From Caulobacter ginsengisoli (GTDB taxonomy: Bacteria > Pseudomonadota > Alphaproteobacteria > Caulobacterales > Caulobacteraceae): a stretch of DNA of 64,000 nucleotides. Shown here piece by piece: positions 17,324-24,895 of the stretch. Position 1 is the first letter of the stretch. Each line of letters starts with the position of its first letter. Made by a program: the position numbers and the translations under genes. The notes under the pieces are model-generated. The model did not search any database. It saw nothing but the letters and a program-made list of their open reading frames with translations, and was not told the DNA's origin. The stretch spans positions 186,001 through 250,000 of the forward strand of contig NZ_JAUSVS010000004.1 in the NCBI RefSeq assembly GCF_030814835.1. Reading direction: 5' to 3'.

Positions 17324-17722
17324 ATGCGATCAGCGATCTTCGCGACCTCGCTGCTGTTGGCTGGGTGCGGAAATCCGGCAACGAGCGCCCCGACGGCTAC
17401 GCACGCTCCGGCAGCGGTCCCCAAGCAGTTTCAAGGCGAGTGGAATGCTGACCTTGCCGATTGTGGAACAGGGTTCAACGAAACCAGACTCATAATTCGC
17501 GAGAGCGAGGTTCAGTACTATGAGAGCGGCGGCCCTGTGTTAGCCGCCGTGCCTCGCGGTCAGTTCGAACTAGCCCTTATCCTGGAGTTAACTGAGGAAG
17601 GATCGTCGTGGATGACGACCGCTCACTTCAACCTCTCGTCGGACGGCAGTCGCCTCACGGACGTGGCCCACCTTGCCGACGGCCGGAAGCTGGTCCGCTA
17701 CCGGTGCCCTGCCAAGCCGTAA
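17324..17722 (+). CDS. Small hypothetical lipoprotein
   Basis: 132 residues. The N-terminus MRSAIFATSLLLAGCG has a clear lipobox (LLAGC), so it is probably exported and lipidated at Cys15. A Thr/Ala/Pro-rich linker follows, then a beta-rich domain with FQGEWNADLADCGTG and LVRYRCPAK, whose two cysteines could pair. The base and codon use looks less GC-biased than its neighbours (ATA, TTA, AGA and CTA codons occur), which may mean later acquisition. No family recognised. Confidence 0.6.
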   Translation: MRSAIFATSLLLAGCGNPATSAPTATHAPAAVPKQFQGEWNADLADCGTGFNETRLIIRESEVQYYESGGPVLAAVPRGQFELALILELTEEGSSWMTTAHFNLSSDGSRLTDVAHLADGRKLVRYRCPAKP

Positions 17723-17785
17723 TCGAGGAGTCATTCGGTGAATCCCGGAGTTGGGATGGCGCCAAGTTCGCGCTAAACCCACTGC

Positions 17786-18886
17786 ATGGCTGACGGCGAT
17801 CCCAAACCACGCACGACAACCGTGGCCCCGGCGCGTTTCGGGACCGGCCTCTTGCGCGACTGCTGGTATTTCGCCGCCCTCTCCAGCGAGGTGAAGACCG
17901 CCGGCCTCAAGCGCTACGAGATGCTGGGCGAGCCGGTCCTGATCGGCCGCACCCGCAAGGGCGAGGTCTACGCCCTGCGCGATGTCTGCCCGCACCGCGC
18001 CGCGCCGCTTTCGGCCGGCAAGCTGACCGCCGAGCCGGACGGGCGTGAGAGCGTCGAATGCCCCTATCACGGCTGGCGGTTCGGGACGGATGGAGGCTGC
18101 ACGGCCATTCCCTCCCTGGTCGACAGTCAGGACCTCGACATCAGCCGTATCAAGGTGCGCCGCTACCCGGCCGCCGAGAGCCAGGGCATGGTCTTCGTCT
18201 GGTTCTCCAGCGATCCGCGCGGCGAGGGCGAGCCGGACGAACCGCCGCCGGTGTTTCCGGGCGCCGTCGGGGCGCCCAAGATCGTCGAGCGGATGGTGTT
18301 CGAGACCCATATGGACCACGCCGTGGTCGGGCTGATGGACCCCACCCACGCGCCCTATGTGCACGAGGCCTGGTGGGCCCGCTCGGCCAAGCGCCAGCAC
18401 GACAAGGAAAAACACTTCGAGCCCGGCCCGGCCGGCTTCGTCATGACCCGCCATCCGCGCTCCAAGGCCAACCGCATCTACGACATCCTGGGCGGCCAGC
18501 CGGAGGTGGAGATCAGCTTCCGCCTGCCGGGGATGCGCTGGGAGCATATCCAGATCGGCCGGCGCCAGGTCCTGGCCCTGACCTGCCTGACCCCGGTCAC
18601 CGACAGCTCCACCATCATCACCCAGATCCTGTGGTCGGATCACCCGGCCTTCATCCTGACCCCGATCATCAAGCCGTTCGTGCGGGCCTTCCTCAAGCAG
18701 GACGGCGACATGGTGAACCTGCAGAACGAGGGGCTGCGCTACGACCACAGCCTGCTGTGGATCGACGATGCCGATCGCCAGGCCAAGTGGTACCAGGCCC
18801 TGAAACGCGAATGGACCGCCAGCCGCGCCGAGGGCCGGCCCTTCGTCAACCCGGTCGAAGCCGCGACCCTGCGCTGGAAGAGCTGA
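17786..18886 (+). CDS. Rieske 2Fe-2S aromatic ring-hydroxylating oxygenase, alpha subunit
   Basis: 366 residues. The N-terminal Rieske domain has C-x-H at Cys68/His70 and C-x2-H at Cys92/His95 (VCPHRAAPLS, ECPYHGWRF). The C-terminal catalytic domain shows the mononuclear-iron 2-His pair in MDPTHAPYVHEAWW, with DHAVVGLMD before it. The layout fits vanillate demethylase/phenylpropionate-type or sterol-type single-component oxygenase alpha subunits. The partner reductase is not in the window. The next gene starts two bases after its stop. Substrate unknown. Confidence 0.85.
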   Translation: MADGDPKPRTTTVAPARFGTGLLRDCWYFAALSSEVKTAGLKRYEMLGEPVLIGRTRKGEVYALRDVCPHRAAPLSAGKLTAEPDGRESVECPYHGWRFGTDGGCTAIPSLVDSQDLDISRIKVRRYPAAESQGMVFVWFSSDPRGEGEPDEPPPVFPGAVGAPKIVERMVFETHMDHAVVGLMDPTHAPYVHEAWWARSAKRQHDKEKHFEPGPAGFVMTRHPRSKANRIYDILGGQPEVEISFRLPGMRWEHIQIGRRQVLALTCLTPVTDSSTIITQILWSDHPAFILTPIIKPFVRAFLKQDGDMVNLQNEGLRYDHSLLWIDDADRQAKWYQALKREWTASRAEGRPFVNPVEAATLRWKS

Positions 18887-18888
18887 CC

Positions 18889-19395
18889 ATGAACCGGGTG
18901 GCCATCCTTGGCCGCTCGGGCGGCGGCAAGTCGACCCTGACCCGGGCCTTGAGCCAGAGGCTGGGCCTGCCGGCCGTGCATCTGGACGTCCTCTACTGGC
19001 GGCCCGGCTGGGCGCCCAGCGAGACAGAGCCCTTTCGCGAGCGGCTACAGGCCGCCACCGCTGGCGAGACCTGGATCGCCGACGGCAACTTCATCACCCA
19101 TGTCTCGGACCTGACCCTGGGCCGGGCGGACACCATCATCTGGATCGAGCAGCCGCGCTGGCTGTGCCTCGCCCGGGCCCTGTGGCGCGTCGTGCGCGAG
19201 CGCGGTCCCAACCGGCCGGACATGGCGCAGGGCTGCGCCGAGAAGTTCGACCCGCAGTTCCTGGCCTATATCTGGACCTGGGACCGCCTCACTCGCCCCA
19301 GAGTCGAGGCAGCCATCGCCCGGCATGCGCCGGATATCCCGGTGATCCGCCTGCGGAGCGACGCTGAGATCGCCGCCTTCCTGGCCAGGGCTTGA
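18889..19395 (+). CDS. P-loop nucleotide kinase-like protein (adenylate kinase/FlaR-like)
   Basis: 168 residues. Walker A is GRSGGGKST at residues 8-16, followed by LPAVHLDVLYWRPGW, WIADGNF and IWIEQPRWLCLARAL. These match the small 'topology modulation/FlaR' P-loop kinases related to adenylate kinase. Its ATG lies two bases after the stop of the Rieske oxygenase, so the two are translationally close and likely one operon. Phosphoryl transfer to a small substrate is likely; which substrate is unknown. Confidence 0.8.
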   Translation: MNRVAILGRSGGGKSTLTRALSQRLGLPAVHLDVLYWRPGWAPSETEPFRERLQAATAGETWIADGNFITHVSDLTLGRADTIIWIEQPRWLCLARALWRVVRERGPNRPDMAQGCAEKFDPQFLAYIWTWDRLTRPRVEAAIARHAPDIPVIRLRSDAEIAAFLARA

Positions 19396-19470
19396 ACAAC
19401 AGGCCGACGCCCGTCACGGTGTCCGTAAAATCATCACCCTCGGGGGAGGAGACGATGAGCCGGAGCCTGC

Positions 19471-20244
19471 ATGGCTGAGTTCATCTCCGATGGCGTCCCA
19501 ATCGTCTTCGACGACCTGGGACCGCGCGACGGCCGGCCGGCCCTGCTGGTGCACGGGTTCTCCTCCAATCGCAACGAAGCCTGGAAACGCACCGGCTGGT
19601 ACGCCGCGTTCGAACGGCGCGGACAGCGCGTCATCGCGCTGGATCTGCGTGGGCATGGCGAAAGCGGTAAACCGCACGAAGCCGAAGCCTATGGCCGGGC
19701 AAAGATGGTCGGCGATGTGCTGGGGCTGATGGACCACCTGGACCTCGGCCGGGTCGATCTGATCGGCTATTCCATGGGCGCCCACCTGTCGCTGGGCCTG
19801 GCGCTCAGCCACCAGGATCGGCTGAACCACCTGATCCTGGGCGGGGTCGGCGGGCGGATGTTCGAGCCGCGCGAGGAAGGGCCGTCGATGGCCGAGGCGA
19901 TGCGGGCCGACGATCCCGAATCGATCGGCGATCCGATGCTGCGCAGCTTCCGCCACTTCGCCGACGAGCAGGGCGAGGATCGCCTGGCGCTGGCCGCCTG
20001 CACCGAGGCCGTGCGCTCGGTTCCGGACCGCGACGACCTCTTCGCCATCTCGGTCCCCACCCTGGTGGCCGCTGGCGCCCGGGACGAACTGGCCGGCGAC
20101 CCGCACGGCCTGGCCGACGCCATCCGCGGGGCCAAGGCCATCACCCTGGCCGGCTGCGACCACTTCAACGCCATCCCCCACGCCCTGCTCAAGGCGGCGG
20201 TGTTCGACTTCCTGGATGGGTATCTGGACGAGCCTTTCGGCTAG
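19471..20244 (+). CDS. Alpha/beta hydrolase
   Basis: 257 residues, cytoplasmic. LVHGFSSNR gives the oxyanion-hole motif. LDLRGHGESGKP is the typical loop after strand 4. GYSMGAHLS carries the nucleophile Ser, AGARDELAGDPHGLA the acid Asp, and GCDHFNAIPH the catalytic His. All triad positions are intact. It looks like an esterase, lactonase or haloperoxidase-like hydrolase; the substrate is not predictable. It is separated by 75 bases from the P-loop gene and converges on the GST gene. Confidence 0.85.
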   Translation: MAEFISDGVPIVFDDLGPRDGRPALLVHGFSSNRNEAWKRTGWYAAFERRGQRVIALDLRGHGESGKPHEAEAYGRAKMVGDVLGLMDHLDLGRVDLIGYSMGAHLSLGLALSHQDRLNHLILGGVGGRMFEPREEGPSMAEAMRADDPESIGDPMLRSFRHFADEQGEDRLALAACTEAVRSVPDRDDLFAISVPTLVAAGARDELAGDPHGLADAIRGAKAITLAGCDHFNAIPHALLKAAVFDFLDGYLDEPFG

Positions 20245-20296
20245 AGCCCGTCAGGCGAAGTGTGAAGCGGTTCGCCGCCTGGACGGGCTCCAAGCA

Positions 20297-20923
20297 TCAA
20301 GCGCCCAGCGCGTAGGGCCCGCCGCGTTCCAGCGCCTTCTTCCAGGCGGGGCGGGCGTGCAGCCGCTCGATCCAGGCCTGCATCGACGGATATTTCGGCA
20401 GCACCCCGAAGGCCTTGGCCACCTCGGCGACGAAGCTCATCTGGATGTCGGCGCCGGTCAGGCTGTCGCCGACCAGGAACTCGCGGCCCTTCAGCGCCCC
20501 GTCGACATAGCCCAGGTGATTGCCGACCTCGCTCTCGATGCGCGGCTTCAGCGGCGCGCCGGCCTCGCCCAGCCGCATGACATACATGTTGAGCATCAGC
20601 GGCAGCATGGCCGAGCCCTCGGCATAATGCAGCCACATCTGATAGCGGTCATAGTCGGCCGTGGACGGGTCGGGCGCCAATCGTCCGTTGGCGTGGCGGC
20701 GGATGACGTAGTCGATGATCGCGCCCGATTCGTAGACCGTCAGGCCGTTGTCGGTGATCACCGGTGACTTGCCCAGTGGATGGATGGCGACCAGCTCGGG
20801 CGGGGCCAGCCGGGTCTCGGCGTTGCGCTGGTGGAAGACGATGTCATAGGCGAGGCCCAGCTCCTCCAGCAGCCAGAGGATGCGCTGCGAGCGCGACTCG
20901 TTGAGGTGGTGGACGACGATCAT
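20297..20923 (-). CDS. Glutathione S-transferase family protein
   Basis: 208 residues from MIVVHHLNESRSQRILWLL. The thioredoxin-like N-terminal domain has the catalytic Ser in NESRSQR, the cis-Pro in GKSPVITDNG and the glutathione gamma-Glu contact in VYESGAIIDYV. The helical C-terminal domain has the N-capping motif SLTGADIQMSF and ends with ARPAWKKALER. It is a beta/theta-like bacterial GST, probably detoxifying electrophiles. The gene diverges from mcd with 126 bases between. Confidence 0.9.
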   Translation of the reverse strand: MIVVHHLNESRSQRILWLLEELGLAYDIVFHQRNAETRLAPPELVAIHPLGKSPVITDNGLTVYESGAIIDYVIRRHANGRLAPDPSTADYDRYQMWLHYAEGSAMLPLMLNMYVMRLGEAGAPLKPRIESEVGNHLGYVDGALKGREFLVGDSLTGADIQMSFVAEVAKAFGVLPKYPSMQAWIERLHARPAWKKALERGGPYALGA

Positions 20924-21013
20924 GGGCTCAGCTCCGGTTTCGGCTCCATTGGAGCATGCGCAAATTCCTGCCCGCAAGCTCGCCGATTGTTCGCAGGCGC
21001 GGAATATCTATAC

Positions 21014-21025
21014 TGCGGCGCACCA
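21014..21025 (+). promoter_or_regulatory. PhaR-like box TGCGGCGCACCA upstream of mcd
   Basis: Exact match to TGC-R-N-Y-GCA-S-M-A, 25-36 bases before the mcd ATG. It sits in an AT-richer patch (ATATCTATAC before, ATATTTTC after) that is the likely promoter region, as expected for a repressor site. Confidence 0.5.
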
Positions 21026-21049
21026 TATTTTCGAGGGGAACTTGCGTCC

Positions 21050-22732
21050 ATGACCGCCGTGCTGCCTGATCTCGTGCTGTCTGGCCTGACGACGCTGCTG
21101 CGCGGCGCGGCCGATGGGGCCGGGGCTTTCGTGCACGAGGCGCGCGGGGCGGTCCGGGCCAAGATCACCGTCGGCGGCAAGGTCGACCGGGCCGCCGCCG
21201 ACCGCGAGCAGCAGGCGGTGCATGGCCTGGGCTGGTACGCCTCCTATGCCGAACTGATGAACCAGGTGGCCGGCTGGGCCGAGCGGCTGTCGGCAGAGGG
21301 ATCGTTCGGCGAGACCGAGGCCCTGCTGGCCCAGCTCCTCTTCGCCGAATACGCCGCCCAACTGGTCGGCGGCATCCCGATGAACCTGGGCGAGATCGTC
21401 CGGCCCGCCGACCTGACCGACTCGCGCGAGACGATGAACCGGCTGTTCGCTCCGGCCCTGGTCAGGCTGATGACCGAGGGCGGCGGCCAGGGCGTCAAAA
21501 ACCGCCTGGCGACCCTGCTGGCGTCGGCTCAGGGCCATGCGACGGTCGAGAAGACGGGTCTCGACGAAACCTTCGAGATGATCCGCGACCAGTTCCGCGC
21601 CTTCGCCGACGAGAAGGTGGTGCCGTTCGCCCATGGCTGGCACCTGCGTGACGAGCTGATCCCGATGGAGGTGGTGCAGGCGCTGGGCGAGCTGGGCGTC
21701 TTCGGCCTGACCATCCCGGAAGACTATGACGGGGCCGGCATGGGCAAGACCGCCATGTGCGTGGTCTCCGAGGAGCTGAGCCGGGCCTGGATCGGGGTCG
21801 GCTCGCTGGCCACCCGCTCGGAGATCGCCGCCGAACTGATCCTGACCGGCGGGACCGAGGCGCAGAAGGCCGAATGGCTGCCGCGCATCGCCACCGCCGA
21901 GATCCTGCCGACCGCCGTCTTCACCGAACCCAACACCGGTTCGGACCTGGGCTCGCTGCGCACCCGCGCGGTGCTGAACGGCGACCTCTACAGCGTGACC
22001 GGCAACAAGACCTGGATCACCCATGCGGCCCGGGCCGACGTCATGACCCTGCTGGTCCGCACCGATCCGGCCACCAGCGACTATCGCGGCCTTTCCATGC
22101 TGCTGGCCCCCAAGCTGCGCGGCGACGAGACCCAGCCCTTCCCGACCCCTGGCATGAGCGGCGGGGAGATCGGGGTGATCGGCTATCGCGGCATGAAGGA
22201 GTACGAGATCGGCTTCGACGGCTTCACCGTGCCGGCGGCCAATCTGCTGGGCGGGGTCGAGGGCCAGGGCTTCAAGCAGCTGATGGCCACCTTCGAGAGC
22301 GCCCGCATCCAGACGGCGGCCCGGGCGATCGGGGTGGCGCAGCGCGGACTGGAACTGGGGCTGGCCTACGCGCTCGACCGCAAGCAGTTCGGCCAGGCCA
22401 TCTTCGAATTCCCGCGGGTTTCCAACAAGCTGGTGATGATGGCCGCCGAGATCATGGGCGTGCGCCAGCTGACCTATTTCGCCGCCCGCTCGAAGGACGA
22501 GGGCAAGCGCTGCGACCTGGAGGCCGGCATGGCCAAGCTGGTGGCGGCGCGGGTGGCCTGGGCGGCGGCGGACAACGCGCTGCAGATCCATGGCGGCAAC
22601 GGCTTTGCCATGGAGTACGAGATCAGCCGCGTCCTGGCCGATGCGCGCATCCTCAACATCTTCGAGGGGGCGGGGGAGATCCAGGCCCAGGTGATCGGGC
22701 GGCGGCTGCTGGAAGACGGGCCGAACGCTTGA
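21050..22732 (+). CDS. mcd: (2S)-Methylsuccinyl-CoA dehydrogenase (acyl-CoA dehydrogenase family)
   Basis: 560 residues. A ~160-residue helical extension (VDRAAADREQQAVHGLGWYA and after) precedes a full acyl-CoA dehydrogenase domain. That domain has TIPEDYDGAG, AVFTEPNTGSDLGSLRT, WITHAARAD, the FAD-binding DRKQFGQAIFEFP, and QIHGGNGFAMEYEISR. The long N-terminal extension and overall length are as I know them for methylsuccinyl-CoA dehydrogenase, which oxidises (2S)-methylsuccinyl-CoA to mesaconyl-C1-CoA and passes electrons to ETF. ecm, ccr and etfBA within 15 kb support this over a general acyl-CoA dehydrogenase. Start chosen by RBS GAGGGG and family N-terminus. Confidence 0.88.
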   Translation: MTAVLPDLVLSGLTTLLRGAADGAGAFVHEARGAVRAKITVGGKVDRAAADREQQAVHGLGWYASYAELMNQVAGWAERLSAEGSFGETEALLAQLLFAEYAAQLVGGIPMNLGEIVRPADLTDSRETMNRLFAPALVRLMTEGGGQGVKNRLATLLASAQGHATVEKTGLDETFEMIRDQFRAFADEKVVPFAHGWHLRDELIPMEVVQALGELGVFGLTIPEDYDGAGMGKTAMCVVSEELSRAWIGVGSLATRSEIAAELILTGGTEAQKAEWLPRIATAEILPTAVFTEPNTGSDLGSLRTRAVLNGDLYSVTGNKTWITHAARADVMTLLVRTDPATSDYRGLSMLLAPKLRGDETQPFPTPGMSGGEIGVIGYRGMKEYEIGFDGFTVPAANLLGGVEGQGFKQLMATFESARIQTAARAIGVAQRGLELGLAYALDRKQFGQAIFEFPRVSNKLVMMAAEIMGVRQLTYFAARSKDEGKRCDLEAGMAKLVAARVAWAAADNALQIHGGNGFAMEYEISRVLADARILNIFEGAGEIQAQVIGRRLLEDGPNA

Positions 22733-22738
22733 GCCATG

Positions 22739-22755
22739 CTCCCCCAGAGGGGGAG
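22739..22755. terminator. Hairpin between convergent mcd and TetR genes
   Basis: CTCCCCC-AGA-GGGGGAG, a perfect 7-bp stem with a 3-base loop, starts six bases after the mcd stop and ends nine bases before the convergent TetR stop. No T-run follows on either strand. It may act in both directions or be a short repeat of the genome. Confidence 0.45.
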
Positions 22756-22763
22756 GATGAAGA

Positions 22764-23366
22764 TCACCTAGGCTTCAGCCCGTTGAACAGCAGCAGGATC
22801 TGCCGGTCCATCAGGTCGCTCATCTCCTGGGCGGTGGCGCGCCGCTGGGCGGCCAGGCGGTAGTTCCAGCCGTAGGCGGCCATCAGCGAGGTCAGGGCCA
22901 GGTCCAGGTCGATGCTGTTGCAGACATCGCCGCGCGAAACGCCGCTCTGCAGGGTCTCCAGGATCATGCCCCGGAAGCGGGCGTTCTGGCCGTAGGGGAT
23001 GACCCCTTCCTCCAGGTTGGGGCTGAAGGCGGCGGCGACATGGGCCAGGAACAGCTTGTCGCGCCGGGTCTCGAACTCATAGTGGATGGCGAAGATCGAG
23101 CAGAGCCGGTCGGCGGTGGAGCCGCGCAGGTGCGGCACGACTCGCTGCAGTTCATGGAACAGCAGGTCGACCCGGTCCTCCATCACCTGGCTGAGCAGGT
23201 GAGCCTTGCTGGAAAAGGTGGTGAAGACGCTGCCGACGGACACGCCGGCCCGCTCGGCCACCGCGCGGATGGTCGTCTCGTCGAAGCCGATCTCGTTGAA
23301 CAGGTCGCGCGCGGCGTCGAGCACCTTGCGGCGCGTCTCCTGTTTCTGGCTCTCTCTTACCCCCAA
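22764..23366 (-). CDS. TetR/AcrR family transcriptional regulator
   Basis: 200 residues, starting at TTG. The N-terminal helix-turn-helix domain reads ARDLFNEIGFDETTIRAVAERAGVSVGSVFTTFSSKAHLL (quoted in parts: FDETTIRAVAERAGVSVGS), typical for TetR. The variable C-terminal domain has no recognisable ligand motif. A 14-bp palindrome, AAGTCGGCCGACTT, lies 30-43 bases upstream and is the likely autoregulatory operator. It converges on mcd; regulation of mcd is not shown. It resembles TetR proteins of acyl-CoA metabolism only loosely. Confidence 0.85.
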   Translation of the reverse strand: MGVRESQKQETRRKVLDAARDLFNEIGFDETTIRAVAERAGVSVGSVFTTFSSKAHLLSQVMEDRVDLLFHELQRVVPHLRGSTADRLCSIFAIHYEFETRRDKLFLAHVAAAFSPNLEEGVIPYGQNARFRGMILETLQSGVSRGDVCNSIDLDLALTSLMAAYGWNYRLAAQRRATAQEMSDLMDRQILLLFNGLKPR

Positions 23367-23395
23367 ACGCCTACCCCCAGCGTCCTCTCCACCCC

Positions 23396-23409
23396 AAGTC
23401 GGCCGACTT
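23396..23409. promoter_or_regulatory. Perfect palindrome AAGTCGGCCGACTT upstream of TetR gene
   Basis: Seven-bp arms without spacer, flanked by CCCC on the left and, two bases out, GGGG on the right, giving a nearly symmetrical 24-bp block. It lies 30-43 bases before the start of the TetR gene at 23366, the usual place of an autoregulatory operator. Confidence 0.5.
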
Positions 23410-23461
23410 AAGGGGCCTCACCCTAAACGTGGCTAAAAACCGTCGCAGCCGGCGGACATAC

Positions 23462-23489
23462 CCGAATCGGGGAATCGCTCCCGATTCGG
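23462..23489. terminator. Hairpin downstream of second TetR gene
   Basis: CCGAATCGGG and CCCGATTCGG form a perfect 10-bp stem with loop GAATCGCT, 25 bases past the stop of the minus-strand TetR gene at 23514. No T-run, so terminator function is only suggested by position. Confidence 0.4.
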
Positions 23490-23513
23490 CCGGCCCGCCG
23501 GCCGCGCCCGGAC

Positions 23514-24161
23514 CTAAGCCCGCAGTCCGGCCAGGATCAAGGCGACCTGGTCGCGCAGCAGAGTCTGCAGATCGTCGCTCGACCAGCCATCGAACACCGC
23601 CCGGCGATAGCTGCGCACGTAGGTGTCCCAAAGCGTGCTGGCCACCAGGCGCATGTCGTGGCGCTCGACCAGCTCGCCGCGTTCGACTCCGGCCCGCAGC
23701 TGTTGCAGGATCAGGTCGCGGATCGGGCGGACGGCTTCGCGGTTGCGCTGTTCGGAGGACTCCGTCCAGGTCCAGGACACCGCCACGCCGGCCGCGAACA
23801 GCGGCAGCTGCGGATAGTGGAAATCGTAGCCGGCCTTGAACATGGCCATCAGCGCCGAATCGACCGTGGTCTTGCCCTGAGCCGCATCGCTCATGGCCTC
23901 GGTCAGGGCGGCGTGGTCGGCGGTCAGGATGTCGCCGAACAGTTCCGACTTGTCGGCGAAACTGGCGAACACCGCGCCAGTCGACATGCCGGCGGCGCGG
24001 GCGATGTCGCGGATGGTGGCGCCTTCATAGCCGCGCTCGGTGAAGAGTTGCCGCGCGGCCAGCAGGACCTTTTCCCGAGTCTGCTGTTTGGCGAGCGCCC
24101 GGCGGGTAATCTTCGCCGGACGTGTAGAAGCTGCAATTACGCGCATGGGCACATGGTTCAC
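23514..24161 (-). CDS. TetR/AcrR family transcriptional regulator
   Basis: 215 residues from a GTG that overlaps the upstream stop (GTGA); an ATG five codons later is an alternative. The DNA-binding domain has RQLFTERGYEGATIRDIA and AAGMSTGAVFASFADKSE. The C-terminal domain contains WTWTESSEQRNREAVRPIRD and LWDTYVRSYRRAVFDGW, a TetR C-terminal type found beside lipid or efflux genes. Translational overlap with the 75-residue protein upstream makes a two-gene operon. Targets are not evident. Confidence 0.85.
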   Translation of the reverse strand: MNHVPMRVIAASTRPAKITRRALAKQQTREKVLLAARQLFTERGYEGATIRDIARAAGMSTGAVFASFADKSELFGDILTADHAALTEAMSDAAQGKTTVDSALMAMFKAGYDFHYPQLPLFAAGVAVSWTWTESSEQRNREAVRPIRDLILQQLRAGVERGELVERHDMRLVASTLWDTYVRSYRRAVFDGWSSDDLQTLLRDQVALILAGLRA

Positions 24162-24385
24162 TGGACCGCCTCCAATCTGACGAGGGCGGCTTCTGCACGC
24201 TTCTCGAATTCCACGCAGTATTCGTCAACGACGTTCTGCAAAATCTCGGCATATCGCTGTGCGAGGTGACGCCCGTCCTGGGCGGCGTCGCGCAGGTCGG
24301 AAATCAACTGACGCACTTCACTGATAGTGTCTTCCCGATCCGCCGCCCCGGAGGCGGCGGACATCGGCTCGGCCTGGGCGACCAT
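24158..24385 (-). CDS. Small helical hypothetical protein, co-transcribed with TetR
   Basis: 75 residues, acidic and almost entirely helical, with heptad-like spacing in DTISEVRQLISDLRDAAQD and ILQNVVDEYCVEFEKRAEAA, suggesting a coiled coil. Its stop overlaps the GTG of the TetR gene. No family recognised. An inverted repeat lies 37-75 bases upstream. It could be a partner or modulator of the regulator, but this is only a guess from the operon. Confidence 0.55.
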   Translation of the reverse strand: MVAQAEPMSAASGAADREDTISEVRQLISDLRDAAQDGRHLAQRYAEILQNVVDEYCVEFEKRAEAALVRLEAVQ

Positions 24386-24689
24386 GCGTGCTCCGTTTCT
24401 GCCTCCCCGCGTCGAATAGGTGTTGAACAGACCCGCGGTGAGGTGTCGATCATGTTCAACGAACTGACTTCATGGAGCCAGGGTCGGGCGCAATACAGGC
24501 TGCGCGAAACTGACGCAAGCGAAAAAATAGGGCAAAAACACGGCTTTTGGAGCAGGATACCGGTAGCATCCACTCATTTCGGGGACCATGCGACAAGACG
24601 TCTCGCCGAACAGATTCGATGAACGCGCTCGTTATGGTGCAGTGCAAACCCATGTGGCGTAAGGGATTGCGGCGGACTAACCTCAGCCG
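24386..24689. other. 304-base divergent intergenic region with inverted repeat and weak PhaR-like box
   Basis: This is the only gene-free gap above 300 bases. It separates the 75-residue/TetR operon (left) from the HIG1/pduO operon (right). GTTGAACA (24422-24429) and TGTTCAAC (24453-24460) are perfect inverted repeats 31 bases apart centre to centre, about three helical turns, a spacing that suits a looping or double-dimer regulator. The middle (AAAAAATAGGGCAAAAACACGG) is AT-rich for this genome. I see no convincing ORF or structured RNA. Confidence 0.5.
24638..24649 (+). promoter_or_regulatory. Weak PhaR-like box TGCAGTGCAAAC upstream of HIG1/pduO
   Basis: The nine-base core TGC-AGT-GCA is intact but the flank deviates (10 of 12 positions). 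It lies 41-52 bases before the HIG1 gene. It is listed because the downstream adenosyltransferase supplies the cofactor of Ecm. Confidence 0.3.
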
Positions 24690-24893
24690 ATGAACCTAAC
24701 GATCAATCTGGCCATAACCGTGGCGCTGGCAGCCGTGGCCACCGTTCTGGCTTTCGGCATCTACGCGCTGTTCAGGGGCGGGGATTTCGGGCGCAGCTGG
24801 TCCAACAAGCTGATGCGGCTGCGTGTAGTGCTGCAGTTCATCGCGATTCTGGTGCTGGTGGCCGCCGCCTGGTGGCGTTCGCAGGTCCACTGA
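24690..24893 (+). CDS. HIG1-domain small twin-transmembrane protein
   Basis: 67 residues with two transmembrane helices (about 5-27 and 46-61) joined by a short loop, GGDFGRSWSNKLMRLRVVLQF. The SNKLMRLRV motif is the hallmark of hypoxia-induced-gene-1 domains; eukaryotic relatives (Rcf1/HIGD) associate with cytochrome oxidase. Bacterial copies are uncharacterised to my knowledge. It precedes pduO by two bases, so they are almost surely co-transcribed. That pairing recalls oxygen- and cobalamin-linked metabolism but does not prove a functional link. Confidence 0.8.
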   Translation: MNLTINLAITVALAAVATVLAFGIYALFRGGDFGRSWSNKLMRLRVVLQFIAILVLVAAAWWRSQVH

Positions 24894-24895
24894 GG

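Noticed and set aside
24266-24622. Possible gene on the plus strand in the 304-base gap
   Set aside because: It overlaps the 75-residue gene, has no good ribosome-binding site and no compositional sign of coding.
24386-24689. Cobalamin riboswitch before HIG1/pduO
   Set aside because: I looked for a B12-box-like conserved core and structured helices and could not recognise them.
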